A DNA stretch of 32,457 nt from contig CALXUZ010000008.1 of the NCBI GenBank assembly GCA_944391825.1, positions 1-32,457 of the forward strand, given 5' to 3'. The notes beneath the pieces were generated by a model. That model did no database searches. It had not been told where the DNA came from and worked only from the letters and a program-made list of their open reading frames with translations. Below are positions 31,359 to 32,457 of this stretch, one piece after another (position 1 is the first letter of the stretch; every line of letters begins with the position of its first letter). The stretch is from an uncultured Clostridia bacterium (lineage in GTDB: Bacteria; Bacillota; Clostridia; TANB77; CAG-508). A program made the translations under genes and the position numbers.

Positions 31359-31631
31359 CTATCCCACCTGTTTTTTTCTAAAATATAATTCTTCAATCAT
31401 ATCTAACGAAATTCCCCTATTTCTTGCCTTAGTTACCAAAAAATCCAATTTACTTTTATTTGCTTTTATTTCATAGGTATAATAATCAATTAGACCTTCT
31501 TCTGCTGTTTCAAAATTCTTTGTAGCTAGTTCCAATTCCTTTTTAGTTTTTAATACACTCATTATCAATTCAACCTTTTTTTCTTCTTCTGTTTTATCAG
31601 TAATTACATCTTCTCTTAAGTACCCCTCCAT
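31359..31631 (-). CDS. yaaL: YaaL-like DUF2508 protein
   Basis: A 90-aa helical protein of the DUF2508 (YaaL) family: an acidic N terminus, then KTKKELELATKNFETAEEGL and LIDYYTYEIKANKSKLDFLV, with the conserved IDYY-x-YE segment near residue 60. Function is unknown. In Bacillus yaaL lies between recR and bofA; here it also precedes bofA, which supports both assignments. The ATG at 31631 has AAGGAG 8 nt upstream; a GTG at 31640 is too close to that site. recR is not present in the window; serS lies divergently upstream. Confidence 0.88.
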   Translation of the reverse strand: MEGYLREDVITDKTEEEKKVELIMSVLKTKKELELATKNFETAEEGLIDYYTYEIKANKSKLDFLVTKARNRGISLDMIEELYFRKKQVG

Positions 31632-31701
31632 ATAAACCACTCCTTACCCGAATATTATTTACATTATACTCTTTTATTTTATTTTTATTCTTAAATCATA
31701 C

Positions 31702-31729
31702 TTGCTTTTTTTCAATAAAGTGTTAAAAT
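31702..31729 (+). promoter_or_regulatory. Promoter of serS
   Basis: TTGCTT (31702-31707) and TAAAAT (31724-31729), 16-bp spacer, with a leader of about 30 nt, too short for a T-box. Confidence 0.6.
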
Positions 31730-31764
31730 AGATAACATAATAAAATATTTGTAAGGGGTATGTT

Positions 31765-32457
31765 ATGATTGATATTAAATTTTTAAGAGAAAATCCAGAT
31801 ATTGTAAAAGAAAACATTAAAAAGAAATTCCAAGATTACAAATTAGTATTAGTAGATGAAGTATTGGAATTAGATAAGAAAAACCGTGAAGCTACTCTAA
31901 AAGGTGATGAACTACGTAGCAAAAGAAATTCTTTAAGTAGTGAAATTGGTAATTTAATGAGACAAGGAAAAAAAGAAGAAGCAGAAGAGATTAAAAAACA
32001 AGTTCAGGAAATTAATATGCAGCTTGAAGAAAACGAAAAACAAGAAGAAAAATATGCTTCTGAAATTAAAGAAAAAATGATGAAAATTCCTAACATAATT
32101 CATGATAGTGTTCCAATTGGTGAAGATGATAGCAAAAATGTTGAAATTGAAAAGTTTGGAGAGCCAATTGTTCCTTCATATGAAATTCCTTACCATACAG
32201 ACATTATGGAAAAATTAGAAGGAATTGATTTAGATAGTGCACGTAGAGTTGCAGGAAATGGTTTTTATTATTTGATGGGTGATATTGCAAGGCTTCACTC
32301 TGCAGTACTTGCCTATGCTAGGGATTTTATGATAAATAAAGGATTTACATATTGTGTTCCACCTTTTATGATTCGTAGCAATGTTGTAACAGGTGTTATG
32401 AGTTTTGAAGAAATGGATGCAATGATGTATAAAATTGAAGGAGAAGATTTGTATTTA
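31765..32457 (+). CDS. serS: Seryl-tRNA synthetase, 3' part outside window
   Basis: The first 231 residues of SerRS, which charges tRNA-Ser. It begins with the family signature MIDIKFLRENPDIVKENIKK, followed by the long antiparallel coiled coil that contacts the tRNA variable arm (about residues 27-100, ending with EIKEKMMKIPNIIHDSVPIG). The class II catalytic domain starts after residue 150 with RVAGNGFYYLMGDIARLHSA and VPPFMIRSNVVTGVM (motif 1 region). AAGGGG is 6 nt before the ATG. Truncated by the window edge. Confidence 0.97.
   Translation, partial: MIDIKFLRENPDIVKENIKKKFQDYKLVLVDEVLELDKKNREATLKGDELRSKRNSLSSEIGNLMRQGKKEEAEEIKKQVQEINMQLEENEKQEEKYASEIKEKMMKIPNIIHDSVPIGEDDSKNVEIEKFGEPIVPSYEIPYHTDIMEKLEGIDLDSARRVAGNGFYYLMGDIARLHSAVLAYARDFMINKGFTYCVPPFMIRSNVVTGVMSFEEMDAMMYKIEGEDLYL

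Noticed and set aside
31641..31764. A T-box leader for serS
   Set aside because: The promoter leaves about 30 nt before the start; no specifier loop or T-box sequence was seen.

Overview
The window is AT-rich and looks like chromosomal DNA of an endospore-forming, strictly anaerobic member of the Clostridia (Bacillota), probably an uncultured gut-type lineage. The evidence is sporulation genes (yqfC, yqfD, a PdaA-type deacetylase, yaaL-bofA), a three-subunit [FeFe] hydrogenase, an agr peptide quorum-sensing locus, AGGAGG-type ribosome sites before almost every gene, and Bacillota gene order (era-yqzL-recO, yaaL-bofA). No tRNA, rRNA, CRISPR array, transposase or phage gene was seen.

Layout. 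1-1301: a truncated OmpR-type response regulator and trmB (minus). 1302-1689: a 155-bp nested palindromic repeat plus a GGGGAC-type hairpin repeat, then an acyl-CoA synthetase gene (plus). 3459-8468: a five-gene minus operon (two glycosyltransferase-like genes, a polysaccharide pyruvyl transferase, pth, rng) driven by a consensus promoter at 8524-8552. 8553-8864: a second nest of repeats. 8865-10751: era-yqzL-recO. 10839-11159: a compact unit of two convergent small transcripts that looks like a type I toxin-antitoxin system. 11180-21619: a co-directional run of ten genes, pdaA-yqfC-yqfD-unknown-ybeY-dgkA/PAP2-DUF3048-hydrogenase (HndA, HndC, HndD). 21684-24808: an agr system with the response regulator and kinase genes on plus, converging on agrB-agrD on minus. 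24978-28851: RluA-family pseudouridine synthase, a palindromic element, a SAM methyltransferase, a small membrane protein and uvrC (minus). 28915-29131: third copy of the repeat pair. Then glmS (plus), the convergent yaaL-bofA pair whose bofA frame runs antisense into glmS, and the start of serS.

Genes that work together: HndA/HndC/HndD form an NAD-linked, probably electron-bifurcating hydrogenase. AgrB would mature the AgrD pre-peptide, which the AgrC-like kinase would sense and relay to the LytTR regulator. Era, YbeY, RNase G, Pth and TrmB serve ribosome, RNA and tRNA maintenance. The Bacillota cluster yqfC-yqfD-phoH-yqfF-ybeY-dgkA-(cdd)-era-yqzL-recO appears here in altered form: phoH and yqfF are replaced by one unrecognised 412-aa gene, and hydrogenase, DUF3048 and the toxin unit lie between dgkA and era.

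The least conventional material is intergenic: three copies of a nested palindrome whose terminal arms differ between copies yet stay complementary, always beside a GGGGAC hairpin; two further nested palindromes (13008-13210 and 25706-25866) that share short motifs; the convergent small-RNA/toxin unit; and a hairpin enclosing the TTG start of bofA.
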